Below, piece by piece: positions 26,836 through 36,652 of a stretch of DNA of 58,850 nucleotides. The translations under genes were made by a program, and so were the position numbers. The notes beneath the pieces are model-generated. The model saw only the letters and a list, made by a program, of their open reading frames with translations, was not told the origin of the DNA and did not search any database. The DNA lies in the NCBI GenBank assembly GCA_019358875.1, contig JAHHIF010000049.1, forward strand, positions 1-58,850, read 5' to 3'. Each line of letters opens with the position of its first letter. Position 1 is the first letter of the stretch. The stretch comes from Symplocastrum torsivum CPER-KK1 (lineage in GTDB: Bacteria; Cyanobacteriota; Cyanobacteriia; Cyanobacteriales; Coleofasciculaceae).

Positions 26836-28101
26836 TTACGCAACCCCAGCAGCTTTCATAACTTTGGATAATGAGTCTACGTTTACAAAAATATCTTCTC
26901 CCGATAAATGAGGATCTACTCCTTCAGGCGGACTTTGTCCTTCACCAAGTAAGTAGTAGTAGTCCAAGTTAACTTGATTAGCCAATGCCCAATAACAAAC
27001 ATTCACGTACTTAGGTGAAAAGAATTCAATTATTTTTGTTCCTGGTTGGCAGAATACTGTATTAGTAAGTCCCGCACCATGGGGTGCAACAATCACCTTT
27101 GCTGAATGAAAAAGCGCGGCTTGTTCAGCTACCGTTAGAGACTCTAGTGCTACGGTTTGAAATCCTAGTTGGTTTAAAAAACCTGCTACCTCAGCTTCAT
27201 TAATCACCTGACGATAGCTGGCAGTAGCCCGACTAATGTAAATATGTTCTGGTTTATCAACATTAGGAAGTATTGTTCCTAGCTGAGCTGTATTTAAAAA
27301 GTTTTCCCTGAGAAAATCACAAACCCAAAGCGGAGGATTTCCAGGCAAGCTTGGTAGAGAAGGGGCTACTAGCTTATCTGCTTTTATATGTTGGTTCTTA
27401 GAGCTTTCAACAATCTTACTAGGTGAAATACCTAAAGTTGTTAGGGTTTCCTTCTGAAAAGGAGAATTGTAACTATTAACAATAAAGTTGTCTATACTAT
27501 CTAAGGCAATACCACTACGGCGTAGTAACTCGATGCGTGGTAGCAAATCTGTCATCCAATGGAAATAGATATTCGCTTTAGCTGAGGTAAGAACAGCGGC
27601 TATTCCTTCGATGGTATGTACAGGAGGTAACTTCCATTCAGTAAAAATTGAGTGATTATTCGGCAGCCTCCCAAACTCGATAGATAACTCAGATAAAAGA
27701 CAATCATCTGCCGTAATGACAGCAGTATAATCAACAATCTTTCCCTTATTAACCCAAACTCGTCCTTGTGGAATTACCGCAACAAAGGAAGGAGATATTT
27801 CACGTTCATATTCAATCTTGAATTTCCAATGAGCCTCTTTATCCAAGGTTCCTGGTTTTGCTCGACGGATTAGATGAACTGGATAAATCTCTTGGTAGCT
27901 TCCTTGAGAGCTATTTTGAGGAAGCTCATTTGTTGCTAACCACTTCTGTGTTGACTCGTAAAATCCTTTTGGAGGCCCAATTACTTCTGAGCTAATAGGT
28001 AAAGTTTGGATTGGTTTAATCAATAAACCTTTTCCCGTTCTAATCGTGTCTTTAAAGATATACCAGTAAGGTCTGAGTACAGATTTAATTTTTTTGTTCA
28101 C
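26836..28101 (-). CDS. GT61 (DUF563) glycosyltransferase
   Basis: 421 residues. Conserved GT61 blocks are NIYFHWMTDLLPRIELL, HIYISRATASYRQV (nucleotide-sugar region), APHGAGLTNTVFCQPG and IIEFFSPKYVN. Family members transfer xylose, GlcNAc or similar sugars; the donor here is unknown. The N-terminal 100 residues are a weakly conserved extension with no signal peptide. Located between the GT-A paralogue and the flippase. Confidence 0.85.
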   Translation of the reverse strand: MNKKIKSVLRPYWYIFKDTIRTGKGLLIKPIQTLPISSEVIGPPKGFYESTQKWLATNELPQNSSQGSYQEIYPVHLIRRAKPGTLDKEAHWKFKIEYEREISPSFVAVIPQGRVWVNKGKIVDYTAVITADDCLLSELSIEFGRLPNNHSIFTEWKLPPVHTIEGIAAVLTSAKANIYFHWMTDLLPRIELLRRSGIALDSIDNFIVNSYNSPFQKETLTTLGISPSKIVESSKNQHIKADKLVAPSLPSLPGNPPLWVCDFLRENFLNTAQLGTILPNVDKPEHIYISRATASYRQVINEAEVAGFLNQLGFQTVALESLTVAEQAALFHSAKVIVAPHGAGLTNTVFCQPGTKIIEFFSPKYVNVCYWALANQVNLDYYYLLGEGQSPPEGVDPHLSGEDIFVNVDSLSKVMKAAGVA

Positions 28102-28198
28102 TTAACACACTCCTGTAAGAATAAACTCTGAATTGATTACATCTTCAATAGTTTTGATAAACATTTTTCATAGACAAACTTAAAAGTTGAATTTTAGA

Positions 28199-29542
28199 TC
28201 ATCTATTAAATAATCCAACCAAGGTAATTGCTTTTGTTTGATGGATAAAAATTTTCCTTGTTCTTGGATAAAAGGCTCCAACAGCATAAGCAGAAAGAAT
28301 TTGTGCCACTACAGTAGCAAAGGCAGCTCCTAAGCCCCCATATTTATCAATAAGAAAATAGTTTAAAACAACATTAACAGCGGCTCCAACTGCTGTTGTT
28401 GCTGCAGAGAACTTCATTAATCCTTCTGTTGTTAACCAAATCTCCCTGGCTACTCCTAGAGATACAAACAAACCACACCAAATATGCACATTTAAGATTG
28501 CCCCAGCTTCGAGATAATATTCACCATAAATCAATGTAACAATTCGATCAGACAAAAATGTAACCGGAATAGCAACAACATAAGCCAATACAGTTACTAC
28601 ATTAAAAAGTTTTTGCATCCGCTCATAATAAACAGTCTCACCAATCTGCCTAGCTTGTACTATCGACGGAAATACAGAATTCACAATGGCTGCTGGTACG
28701 AAATACCATAACTCTGATATCTTTACCGCTGCTGAATAAATACCCACTGATTTATCGCCAACCATCTGTCCTAGCATAATCTGGTCAATACGCATATAGA
28801 TCATAATGACTATGCCGGATAAAATGAGAGGCCAACTATCTTTAAGTAATAATTTTGCATACCTAAGGTTAACTTGCCATGCCTTGATCAAATTGCCTTG
28901 AAGTTGGTAAGTAATGACAAAACCAATAGCACTTAAGGCATATTCTGTAGCCATAGCGATCGCAAAAGCTACAAGTGGTGCTTTTGTCTGAATTAAAATC
29001 ACTTTGACCACACTTATCACTACATAGGCAACGTTCCTCGCCCAAACTGAATATTTTGCCTGAACTTGCGACTGAAACCAGTAATCAATAATTTCAAAGG
29101 ATTGGAAAACTGCACCTGCTGCAACAATTCCTACTAACCACCGAGTTTCTATATTGTTAGATGTAGCAGTTGGGGTGGAAATTGTAATTACTCCAACTGT
29201 TATAAATAACATCACAATACTGCCAATCAGCTTGAGTACAAAAGCCGTACCAAGAGTTTCATTTTTGCAAGATGAGTCACGCGCTAGGTTTCGTATAACA
29301 ATGCTATCTAATCCGAGTTTGGCAAACGGACTAAATAATCCCACTAATGCAGTTGCATAGTTGAAGCGACCAAATTGCTCTGGACCCAAATAACGAGCAA
29401 CCCAAACTCCAACTAGCAGACCCAAACCCATCTGCACAATCTTTTCTGTAAATAGCCAAGCTGTATTACCAAGAATCTGTCGTAGATTAGGAGTTAGCTT
29501 TTGACTAATGGCAGTGAGCTTCTTTAACATTAAAACGTTCAA
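28199..29542 (-). CDS. Wzx-type oligosaccharide flippase
   Basis: 447 residues with about 12 to 14 hydrophobic segments and the RfbX/Wzx signature near the start (GNTAWLFTEKIVQMGLGLLVGVWVARYLGPEQFGRFNYA). Such proteins flip lipid-linked repeat units across the inner membrane for Wzy-dependent assembly. The partner polymerase/ligase candidate is immediately upstream in the same direction. Confidence 0.9.
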   Translation of the reverse strand: MNVLMLKKLTAISQKLTPNLRQILGNTAWLFTEKIVQMGLGLLVGVWVARYLGPEQFGRFNYATALVGLFSPFAKLGLDSIVIRNLARDSSCKNETLGTAFVLKLIGSIVMLFITVGVITISTPTATSNNIETRWLVGIVAAGAVFQSFEIIDYWFQSQVQAKYSVWARNVAYVVISVVKVILIQTKAPLVAFAIAMATEYALSAIGFVITYQLQGNLIKAWQVNLRYAKLLLKDSWPLILSGIVIMIYMRIDQIMLGQMVGDKSVGIYSAAVKISELWYFVPAAIVNSVFPSIVQARQIGETVYYERMQKLFNVVTVLAYVVAIPVTFLSDRIVTLIYGEYYLEAGAILNVHIWCGLFVSLGVAREIWLTTEGLMKFSAATTAVGAAVNVVLNYFLIDKYGGLGAAFATVVAQILSAYAVGAFYPRTRKIFIHQTKAITLVGLFNR

Positions 29543-29666
29543 TCCATTACAAAGAGTAGGTTTTCAAAAATGGAATACACGTAGCCACTAAATCACATTA
29601 ATCACTCTTTTGAATTTGCTTGGTAACTGTTTAGTTAACTCCTCAACGGTTCACACATGCTTAGTT

Positions 29667-31022
29667 TTAGGCTATGCTCTTTCCCGAAGTATCCAACGTT
29701 AATCTTACCGTCGTCACCACATACCAAAACCAAATACTGTTTGCTCCAAGAAGCCCTGTTTCAGTTAAATTAGTCATTAGAGTGTAGGTCAACAATAAAA
29801 GCGGTAGTCCAGCTTCCGGTAAGCGAGTCCGACCTAAATAAACAACTGCCTTGGCAATATTGTTGAAGAAGGATAAAGCATAGAGTGATACTCCCAACCA
29901 ACCTAACTCTAGACCAAGGTCTAAAAAGCCATTGTGAGAATGAGGTGGTTGAAACTGGGTAGCGGCAACAATAATCCCACCACCTGGATCATCTGCTCCT
30001 CGCCACGGTTGCCAAAAGCCAGCGATTCCATACCCTAACAAGGGACTTTGATTGATTTTATCGACAATGATTGGCCAGAAGTCTGTCCGTCCCGTGAGAG
30101 TCAAATCTTTATTAAGAGTATCGACAACAATAAATTCTAGGTTTTCTGTAACTAGAATTGTTATACAAATACTCAAAATCATAAAAAGAATCACAGACAC
30201 AAAAGCCCATTGTACTTTCAGCTTTTTAACAAATCCGAAGTATCCCCATAGGCTAATTAATACTACCATTAAAACTTTACTAGCACCGCTGCCTCCTTTT
30301 TGTAGTGCAATTAATGACAAAGCAAAAAAGCCAATAGAAAGGCGACGTTGCTTCGGTGAATAAACAGCGTGCATTAACCACAACATTGCGCTTTGAGCCA
30401 TGAAAAAGGAAAACTGGTTCTTGTGTCCTAAGATACCGCTCCAGTTTGCACCTGGGTCTCCTTTTAAGGATTCAAGAAAGCTGAGAATGACGACAATTAT
30501 GTTAATCCAACGCCACAATGGATAAATTTCTTGCCAAGAATATTGCTTGCCCAAGTAAATAGCAAATAATGAAACGACTAGATAAACAACGCTCGTCTTT
30601 AAGGTGAAAATTGGCGCGTTTGACCACAAACAAGATAGCTCAATCATTAAGAGCAGCAGAAACAAGAAAGGTTCTTTAACAATAAGATTTACTAAAACCT
30701 GAATTGAATCCTTCAGGGTATAACGAAGACGCGAAATTATAATAAAGAAACCAAGCCCATAAAGACCTATATTTCCCGCTATTGTAGGTAACGTTGTACT
30801 GGCAAGTGTTAAAACCTGAGGGTTGAGTTTGTTAAAGGGAAGGATGGAGGCACCTGTAGCACCAGATATACTAATAATAAAAGTACCAAAAAAAACTTTT
30901 TCTAAGTTTGAAGCGATTTTTTTGTTGGTTCCTGCATAATGAAAAATAACAAGAACATATATTAAGCTAATTACTACTAGGAAAATGATAACTAGTGGAC
31001 TACTTAAAATTAGTTCTTTCAT
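29667..31022 (-). CDS. O-antigen ligase/polymerase (Wzy_C/WaaL) family protein
   Basis: 451 residues, about 11 to 12 membrane segments with one large periplasmic loop. The loop contains LTLTGRTDFWP, GYGIAGFWQPW and HSHNGFLDLGLELGWLG, the motif set of the Wzy_C/WaaL superfamily. Probably polymerises or ligates the polysaccharide made by the genes downstream. First gene of the minus-strand locus. Confidence 0.88.
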   Translation of the reverse strand: MKELILSSPLVIIFLVVISLIYVLVIFHYAGTNKKIASNLEKVFFGTFIISISGATGASILPFNKLNPQVLTLASTTLPTIAGNIGLYGLGFFIIISRLRYTLKDSIQVLVNLIVKEPFLFLLLLMIELSCLWSNAPIFTLKTSVVYLVVSLFAIYLGKQYSWQEIYPLWRWINIIVVILSFLESLKGDPGANWSGILGHKNQFSFFMAQSAMLWLMHAVYSPKQRRLSIGFFALSLIALQKGGSGASKVLMVVLISLWGYFGFVKKLKVQWAFVSVILFMILSICITILVTENLEFIVVDTLNKDLTLTGRTDFWPIIVDKINQSPLLGYGIAGFWQPWRGADDPGGGIIVAATQFQPPHSHNGFLDLGLELGWLGVSLYALSFFNNIAKAVVYLGRTRLPEAGLPLLLLTYTLMTNLTETGLLGANSIWFWYVVTTVRLTLDTSGKSIA

Positions 31023-31633
31023 GCTTTTTGGCAGACTGTATTGCTTACCGAGACACTGTGGTTGCAGTTAAACAGAGAGAGCAAACTGGGCTTGATTTGG
31101 AAGGATTTCTGAAGGCTAGCGTCTCTTTTCAGGAAAGAGAAAAATGTGAGCTTCCTTACTATTGAGTTAGTCGTTTCTCTAACTATACCAATGGTGTATT
31201 TTTTGTATTTTTCAGTCAAGGTAAGTACTCATAAAGTCGTTACTCGATTGTGTGCGGATAATACAGACTATCTAGTGATTTAGTCAGAAGTTTTTATATC
31301 TTTAGATAGATGCCGTTGTCTTCAAGGCTTGTAAAACAATCGTTGTTGAGATAAATCATTGCCGATTAGAACAGAATTATCATCCGGTTACTTTACTTCT
31401 ATATTTACCAGCTCAGAACTATAACTAAAAACAAGACATGATAAAGAACCCTGAATCTTACAGACTTTAGTTGTGGGAGGTATCAAGTTGAAGCAGGGTC
31501 AAGGTATGAGTACCAACCTATAGATGGTTTCTCCTTTTGTCTCCAACATTAGATATCAGTCTGTCCTACCCATGAAATTAAATCTCTGAGCTATGCTGGA
31601 ATCGCGCTTTTGAGGGAAGGGAAAGTTAGCCAA
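31023..31633. other. divergent intergenic region, about 600 bp
   Basis: Between the polysaccharide locus and the phosphoesterase gene, transcribed away from each other. AT-rich, with no supported ORF (the minus ORF 31019-31219 is not protein-like), no repeat and no recognised RNA. It probably contains the promoter of the polysaccharide operon. Confidence 0.5.
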
Positions 31634-32464
31634 ATGAATTGGGTATTTGCAGGCTCAGTAACTGTTGAGAAGATGACCATTGCGATCGCTGATTTACCAG
31701 CATCGTTACAAGGTACAAAAATTGTACAGCTTTCGGATTTTCATTATGATGGCTTGCGGCTATCAGAAGGTCTGCTGGCTCAAGCGATTGAAGCGAGTAA
31801 TCAAGCTGAACCTGATTTAGTCGTTATGACGGGCGACTACGTGACTGACGATCCATCTCCCGTGCATCAGCTCGTACAGCGGTTGAAGCACTTACAAAGC
31901 CGCGTGGGAGTCTATGCTGTACTGGGCAACCATGACCTTTGTTTTCACTCGTCAAAAGCACAAGTGACTGATGCTCTCACTAGTATCGGCGTAGAAGTTT
32001 TATGGAATGCGATCGCCTATCCCTTGGGGCCAGAATTACCCTTGGTCGGACTGGCTGATTTCTGGTCACGAGAATTCGATCCTGTCCCCGTGATGAACCA
32101 ACTCAGCCCCCAGACACCTTGCATTGTCTTGTCTCACAATCCTGATAGTGCTGAACCTTTACAGCAATGGCGAGTGGATTTACAGTTGTCAGGTCATACC
32201 CACGGGGGTCAGATCATCATCCCAGGATTTGGACCAGCCCCACTTGTGTTTAAAGTACTTGAGCAATATCTTCCCAACTCAGTGCAGCGCCGGATACCTT
32301 ACATGAAAGAGTGTGTCAGGGTAGTGAAGCATTGGGAATGGACGAAGGGGCTGCATCAGGTTGGACAAAACCAGTTGTATGTCAATCGCGGCTTAGGCAC
32401 CTACCCACCAGGACGCTTATTTTGTCCACCAGAAGTTACAGTAATTACTCTGGCGCAAGCTTGA
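31634..32464 (+). CDS. calcineurin-like metallophosphoesterase (YaeI-like)
   Basis: 276 residues. The dinuclear metal motifs are in order: QLSDFHYDG, VVMTGDYVTDD, AVLGNHDL, CIVLSHNPD and LQLSGHTHGGQI. The start is ATG at 31634 (MNWVFAGSVTVEK); a TTG at 31610 is open but less natural. YaeI-type enzymes act on lipid-linked phosphates in some bacteria. Here the role is open. Monocistronic. Confidence 0.88.
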   Translation: MNWVFAGSVTVEKMTIAIADLPASLQGTKIVQLSDFHYDGLRLSEGLLAQAIEASNQAEPDLVVMTGDYVTDDPSPVHQLVQRLKHLQSRVGVYAVLGNHDLCFHSSKAQVTDALTSIGVEVLWNAIAYPLGPELPLVGLADFWSREFDPVPVMNQLSPQTPCIVLSHNPDSAEPLQQWRVDLQLSGHTHGGQIIIPGFGPAPLVFKVLEQYLPNSVQRRIPYMKECVRVVKHWEWTKGLHQVGQNQLYVNRGLGTYPPGRLFCPPEVTVITLAQA

Positions 32465-32590
32465 AAGAGGGGAGTATTTAGAATTTGACTAATTTACATA
32501 GGTAGAAACAGAAGACGCGGAGAGATTTTGTAGTGAAATGCTCCGCATCTCTGCATCAGTTTTAACCGTTCAATTCAACTTGATAGACTA

Positions 32591-34060
32591 CTAAGCAATA
32601 TATTGCTGTACTAGGAGAACGAGTTCAGATGCCCAGTATTCAGCCACTTGGGCATCTGCGGCTTCTACCATGACACGGATTAGGGGTTCAGTACCGGAAG
32701 CACGAACCAGAATCCGTCCTTGGTCTGCCATCGCTGTCTCAGCTTGAGTGATCGCATTTGTCAGAGCATCACACTGTTGCCACTGTAATCTGCGATCGCG
32801 GTCTTCGACTCGGACATTACATAGTAACTGCGGGTAAGTCTGGAAGCTTTGGTCTACTAACTGCGATAAAGAAGCACCTGATTGACGCACCAAAGATGCT
32901 ATGTGTAGGGCTGTCTGTAGTCCATCCCCAGTGCTGCTGTAGTGATGGCAGAGGATATGCCCTGATTGCTCACCTCCTAGCATCGCTCCAGTGCGTAACA
33001 TTTCTGCCTGAACATACTGGTCACCAACGGCAGTACGCACGAATTTACCACCCAACTGTTCCCAAGCCCTCTCAAAGCCTAGGTTTGCCATAACTGTTGC
33101 CACAATCAAATTATCAGGCAACTGATCGTTTTGGCGCAGGGTGTTGCCCCAGAGATAGAGAATGTAATCTCCATCGACCACACGTCCTGTTGCGTCCACT
33201 GCCATCACTCGGTCGGCATCACCATCAAACGCGAAGCCCATATCAGCAGAGTGCTTGCCTACAGCTTCCTTGAGGGGATTCAGGTGAGTCGAGCCACAAT
33301 TAACATTAATGCGATCACCATCTGGCTCGTCATGCAAGCAAATTACATCTGCACCCATTTGGGTAAACACTTGCCCCGCCAGTTGTGCAGCAGCACCCCA
33401 AGCTGAATCCAGCACAATTCGCATCCCTCGTAAATCCGTTACAGATTCTAGAGGACACAGCAGGGATTCAACATAAGCCGCAACTAACTCGCGTCTATTG
33501 TAATGCTGTCCACAAGTATGAATGGGCATGGCGCTGCCTACCCCACTCCTCAAGCCTGCTTCAATCTGCTGTTGCAACGCTGATGGTAGCTTCGTACCTT
33601 CTGAACTAAAAAACTTAATTCCGTTATCCTCCGGAGGATTATGACTAGCAGAAATCATAATCCCACCAACAGCATTGGTAACGCTGCTGAGATAGGCAAC
33701 ACCAGGAGTTGGACATAGCCCTAAATTCCACACCTCTAACCCTGCCGATGTCAAACCAGCAGAAAGAGCCATTGCCAACATATCGCTTGAATTTCGAGAG
33801 TCCTGCCCTAAAATCACGGGTCCAGGTGCTGGTGCTGAGGCGAGTAGCACCTGACCTGCCCAAAACCCAACTTGTAACGCCAAATCAGCATTCAACAAGT
33901 CTCCTACTCGTCCCCGAATGCCATCGGTACCAAACAAGGGTGTTGCTGGTAGCGTTAAGGGTAGGCTCGCTAGACCAACATCCGTTGAAGAAGGCTGCTG
34001 ACGACGGCGCGACAATTCAAAACGACGTAAGCCCTGAGTCCGGGCGGGGGATGTAACCAT
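32591..34060 (-). CDS. glmM: phosphoglucosamine mutase
   Basis: 489 residues. It converts glucosamine-6-phosphate to glucosamine-1-phosphate for UDP-GlcNAc and peptidoglycan synthesis. Visible motifs are PLFGTDGIRGRVGD, the phosphoserine loop MISASHNPPEDNGIKFF, the metal loop FDGDADRVMAVD, the sugar-binding GGEQSGHI and the phosphate-binding RASGTEPLIRVMVE. An N-terminal extension of about 40 residues before the first strand is usual in cyanobacterial copies. Confidence 0.95.
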   Translation of the reverse strand: MVTSPARTQGLRRFELSRRRQQPSSTDVGLASLPLTLPATPLFGTDGIRGRVGDLLNADLALQVGFWAGQVLLASAPAPGPVILGQDSRNSSDMLAMALSAGLTSAGLEVWNLGLCPTPGVAYLSSVTNAVGGIMISASHNPPEDNGIKFFSSEGTKLPSALQQQIEAGLRSGVGSAMPIHTCGQHYNRRELVAAYVESLLCPLESVTDLRGMRIVLDSAWGAAAQLAGQVFTQMGADVICLHDEPDGDRINVNCGSTHLNPLKEAVGKHSADMGFAFDGDADRVMAVDATGRVVDGDYILYLWGNTLRQNDQLPDNLIVATVMANLGFERAWEQLGGKFVRTAVGDQYVQAEMLRTGAMLGGEQSGHILCHHYSSTGDGLQTALHIASLVRQSGASLSQLVDQSFQTYPQLLCNVRVEDRDRRLQWQQCDALTNAITQAETAMADQGRILVRASGTEPLIRVMVEAADAQVAEYWASELVLLVQQYIA

Positions 34061-34160
34061 AACTCACTTTTCCTCACACAACACACTCACTGTGGAGGAT
34101 AGCACTTTCTGCTCTAGAGTTCCCCTACTCACAGGAAGGAAATCTTGAGCCCTTCTTGCA

Positions 34161-34697
34161 CTAGACTCTGAAGATAGCCATGCCCATTAGATGAGCATCT
34201 CTTTCAGGATTGGTGGTTAATAGCGCTAGATTCAAAGACCCATCAGTTACTGTAGTCGCGTAGAGACCATATTTCACCCACTTATTAACCTCCAGCTTCG
34301 CAATACCTTTGTCCACTGTTTGACCGCCCAAAATTACATCCATTTCATGGTGATTAGAAGCGTAGTTTTCCATAATCCATAAATAGACTTCATAGCTACC
34401 ATTAGGCACGCTCTGACTAATTTCGAGTTTATGCCTTTTGCAAACCACAGTATTCAACATTTTTTTCATACCACGGTTGACACCTGGTTCAGGTTTTACC
34501 CCAGTTTCAGTAGCAATAGAATCAGGCATAGATAAGCCTTCGGCTAAAGCATGACTGTAAGCTATCCAAGGATATCCATCGACTGTAATCGCTTTACCGT
34601 TAAAGTTAATCCCTTTAACGAAGTCTCCTTTGGTAGGAAAAGCTGATAAATCTTTAGAACCGAAGAAACGATTAAAAAAAGTGGTAACTGTCTGCAT
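34161..34697 (-). CDS. malectin-like / carbohydrate-binding-fold hypothetical protein
   Basis: 178 residues without a signal peptide. Segments such as FVKGINFNGKAITVDGYPW, the middle NGSYEVYLWIMENY and LEVNKWVKYGLY follow the strand pattern of malectin-like or galactose-binding beta-sandwiches. I infer sugar binding from the fold pattern only. Not obviously in an operon. Confidence 0.55.
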   Translation of the reverse strand: MQTVTTFFNRFFGSKDLSAFPTKGDFVKGINFNGKAITVDGYPWIAYSHALAEGLSMPDSIATETGVKPEPGVNRGMKKMLNTVVCKRHKLEISQSVPNGSYEVYLWIMENYASNHHEMDVILGGQTVDKGIAKLEVNKWVKYGLYATTVTDGSLNLALLTTNPERDAHLMGMAIFRV

Positions 34698-35109
34698 ACT
34701 TTAGCTCTTAGTAAGTTTCAGAAAACTAAACTTTGACTAAGTTAGCAATTTCCTAGAAGAAAAACCCGTAAATTAGCCTGTCTTAATAGATATAGTCTTA
34801 TTGAGGCGATCACTTTCCTCTAGCCATAACAATTAGACCACTGTAAAGTCTATCAGCTCTTGGCTAAAAACTTTACAGCGGCTTTCTACCTATGGAAACT
34901 ATTATAAACTTTCTTCAACGCTGGAAATATTTATACTCTATCCTGAACTCTTGTGTACCCAAATAGAGAGGCAAATTTGAGGCGATTTATGAGCTAGCTA
35001 AAGTATTGAGGAGGCAGCTTTTCTCGATTCTAAATTCTATTGACCAAACTTTGCCCTCGGTATCACCTTCTTACTAGCAGAGGATGAGATAGCGCTTAAC
35101 TCTTGTTAC
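34698..35109. other. intergenic stretch, nothing recognised
   Basis: About 410 AT-rich bp between two minus-strand genes. No gene, repeat or structured RNA recognised. Confidence 0.5.
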
Positions 35110-35364
35110 TCAAATCTCGTCCAAGCTATTAAATCCAGAACTGTTGAGTAGCTGATAAACTGTCATTCCTCCCCAGAACAAACCACTGCAAATCTGAATG
35201 ACTACCAAGATGGGGATAGCAAACACTGCTACGCCTAAACTACAAAGTGCGATCGCTGCTCGTTCTGATAAGATGCCTGACTGCGACTTGACATCTGAGA
35301 TAACTTGGTGGCTTGCAGAGACGTTGACGTTGTTTAGTGCAATCATCTTGGCTTCGGCTCTCAT
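35110..35364 (-). CDS. small membrane protein (84 aa)
   Basis: Polar N-terminus of about 35 residues, then one or two closely spaced hydrophobic segments (AAIALCSLGVAVFAIPILVV and ICSGLFWGGMTVYQLL) and an acidic end. Family not recognised. An ATG seven codons in (35346) is an alternative start; neither has a strong ribosome-binding site. Confidence 0.5.
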   Translation of the reverse strand: MRAEAKMIALNNVNVSASHQVISDVKSQSGILSERAAIALCSLGVAVFAIPILVVIQICSGLFWGGMTVYQLLNSSGFNSLDEI

Positions 35365-35700
35365 CGAGTGCTACTTGTTTAATTACTCATAATTATGCCG
35401 AGCGGCAGAGGAGCTTTCATCAAGAGATAATGTATTTTACTTCTGCCTGTATAAAGTTTTCGTAAATTTACCTCTAAATATGGTAAATGAGCCTTCTTCT
35501 TGAGCCGGAGCGCAAGAGAGTGCATCAAGGCGAAAGTTTCTGACCACTTCGCTACCTAGCTACTGGCGTAATCTGTCACACCTGCAAAATCAATAAAACG
35601 ACTCTAGGTATGATCACAACATAGCCACTACTTATCCTTCTGGTAACCAAAACTTAACGGATATCAGGAAGGGCAGACTAAAAGCGAGATTGCTTTTCCA
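35365..35700. other. divergent intergenic region
   Basis: About 340 bp between a minus-strand small membrane protein gene and the zinc-ribbon gene. No additional feature recognised. Confidence 0.5.
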
Positions 35701-36186
35701 ATGTACAGTTCAAAGAACAAAAAACACCCTTTTGACTATCAAGGGGTTTATCCCTGTCCCGTCTGTCGCTTAAACCAGCTCAAAGCGATGCCGTTAATGG
35801 ACGCGATGGCTTGTGATTGCTGTCGTCATATTTTTACGGCTGATCTAGAACGACAGCTCATCAAAATGCCAGCTAGGCAACCGCCTCTAATCTGGCTTTG
35901 GAATGGCAGAAATTGGACGGGCGCACATCTAGAGGGAGTTGAATGGGGATGGGCTTACTGGCTATTCGCCATAGGCTTTGTCGTGCTGCCTACCACCTTG
36001 ATTGGTTTATCCGCATACACTTTTCCCCCATCTCCTGGTAGTCGGTTGGCTTGGCTTCCAGCCGCTTGGACTGGATTAACGTTCTTATCCCATTTAGCGA
36101 TTATTGGCTGGCTGGTGATTGAGTTTTATCAGTTCCCAGTTTGGGCGTACTTAAGAGTGAGGCGACAGCAGCTATTTAGTCGCTAA
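35701..36186 (+). CDS. zinc-ribbon two-helix membrane protein
   Basis: 161 residues. An N-terminal zinc ribbon (CPVCRLN ... CDCCRH, about residues 18-42) is followed by WLWNGRNW, then two membrane helices (YWLFAIGFVVLPTTLIGLSA and LTFLSHLAIIGWLVIEF). Conserved in cyanobacteria in my recollection, function unknown. A similar layout with the order reversed (helices then ribbon) is at 58261-58680. Confidence 0.7.
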   Translation: MYSSKNKKHPFDYQGVYPCPVCRLNQLKAMPLMDAMACDCCRHIFTADLERQLIKMPARQPPLIWLWNGRNWTGAHLEGVEWGWAYWLFAIGFVVLPTTLIGLSAYTFPPSPGSRLAWLPAAWTGLTFLSHLAIIGWLVIEFYQFPVWAYLRVRRQQLFSR

Positions 36187-36442
36187 AACTTGCTTGGAAG
36201 TGGAACGTACAGACTAGAGAAGCGCGATCGCTGCTTATTCAATTCATAAGACGGTGATTCGTTTCAATATAACTTAGGTTTTGCAACGATTTGCAACGGA
36301 TTTCTATATTGCTGGAACCTCATAACACCATTTGAGTTTGATTTTTACTGGTGTTTGAGGTATGCAAGATGACTACATAGGTTTTCTGATTAGGTGCATC
36401 CGTCTAAAGTGGTAGATGGTGATACTAATAGGGCAGGAAACT

Positions 36443-36652
36443 ATGTTGGGGACTGACACTATTGATGAAATGACCCTGAAGAGACTATGGGGAGCTGAGC
36501 TAAATCAGCTTAAGCCGGAAGTGAAGGCAATTATCCTTTCCGCTTTGAGGAAGGCTAGAGAGAGAAGGGAGCAGAATCAGACCCCAGCGAGCGAGTGTCA
36601 GACCAGAGCTTCTAATCCGCAAGGGCAACATCAAGAGCAAGCTAGCACCTAG
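36443..36652 (+). CDS. hypothetical protein (69 aa)
   Basis: Small soluble protein: an acidic-helical N-terminal half (TIDEMTLKRLWGAELNQL) and a polar Gln/Ser/Arg-rich disordered tail. ATG at 36443 with AGGA four bases upstream is preferred over ATG at 36416. Its last bases overlap the end of the convergent peptidase gene. Family not recognised. Confidence 0.45.
   Translation: MLGTDTIDEMTLKRLWGAELNQLKPEVKAIILSALRKARERREQNQTPASECQTRASNPQGQHQEQAST

Noticed and set aside
31019..31219. 66-aa minus ORF upstream of the ligase gene
   Set aside because: Composition typical of noncoding AT-rich DNA, overlaps the ligase start, no family resemblance.
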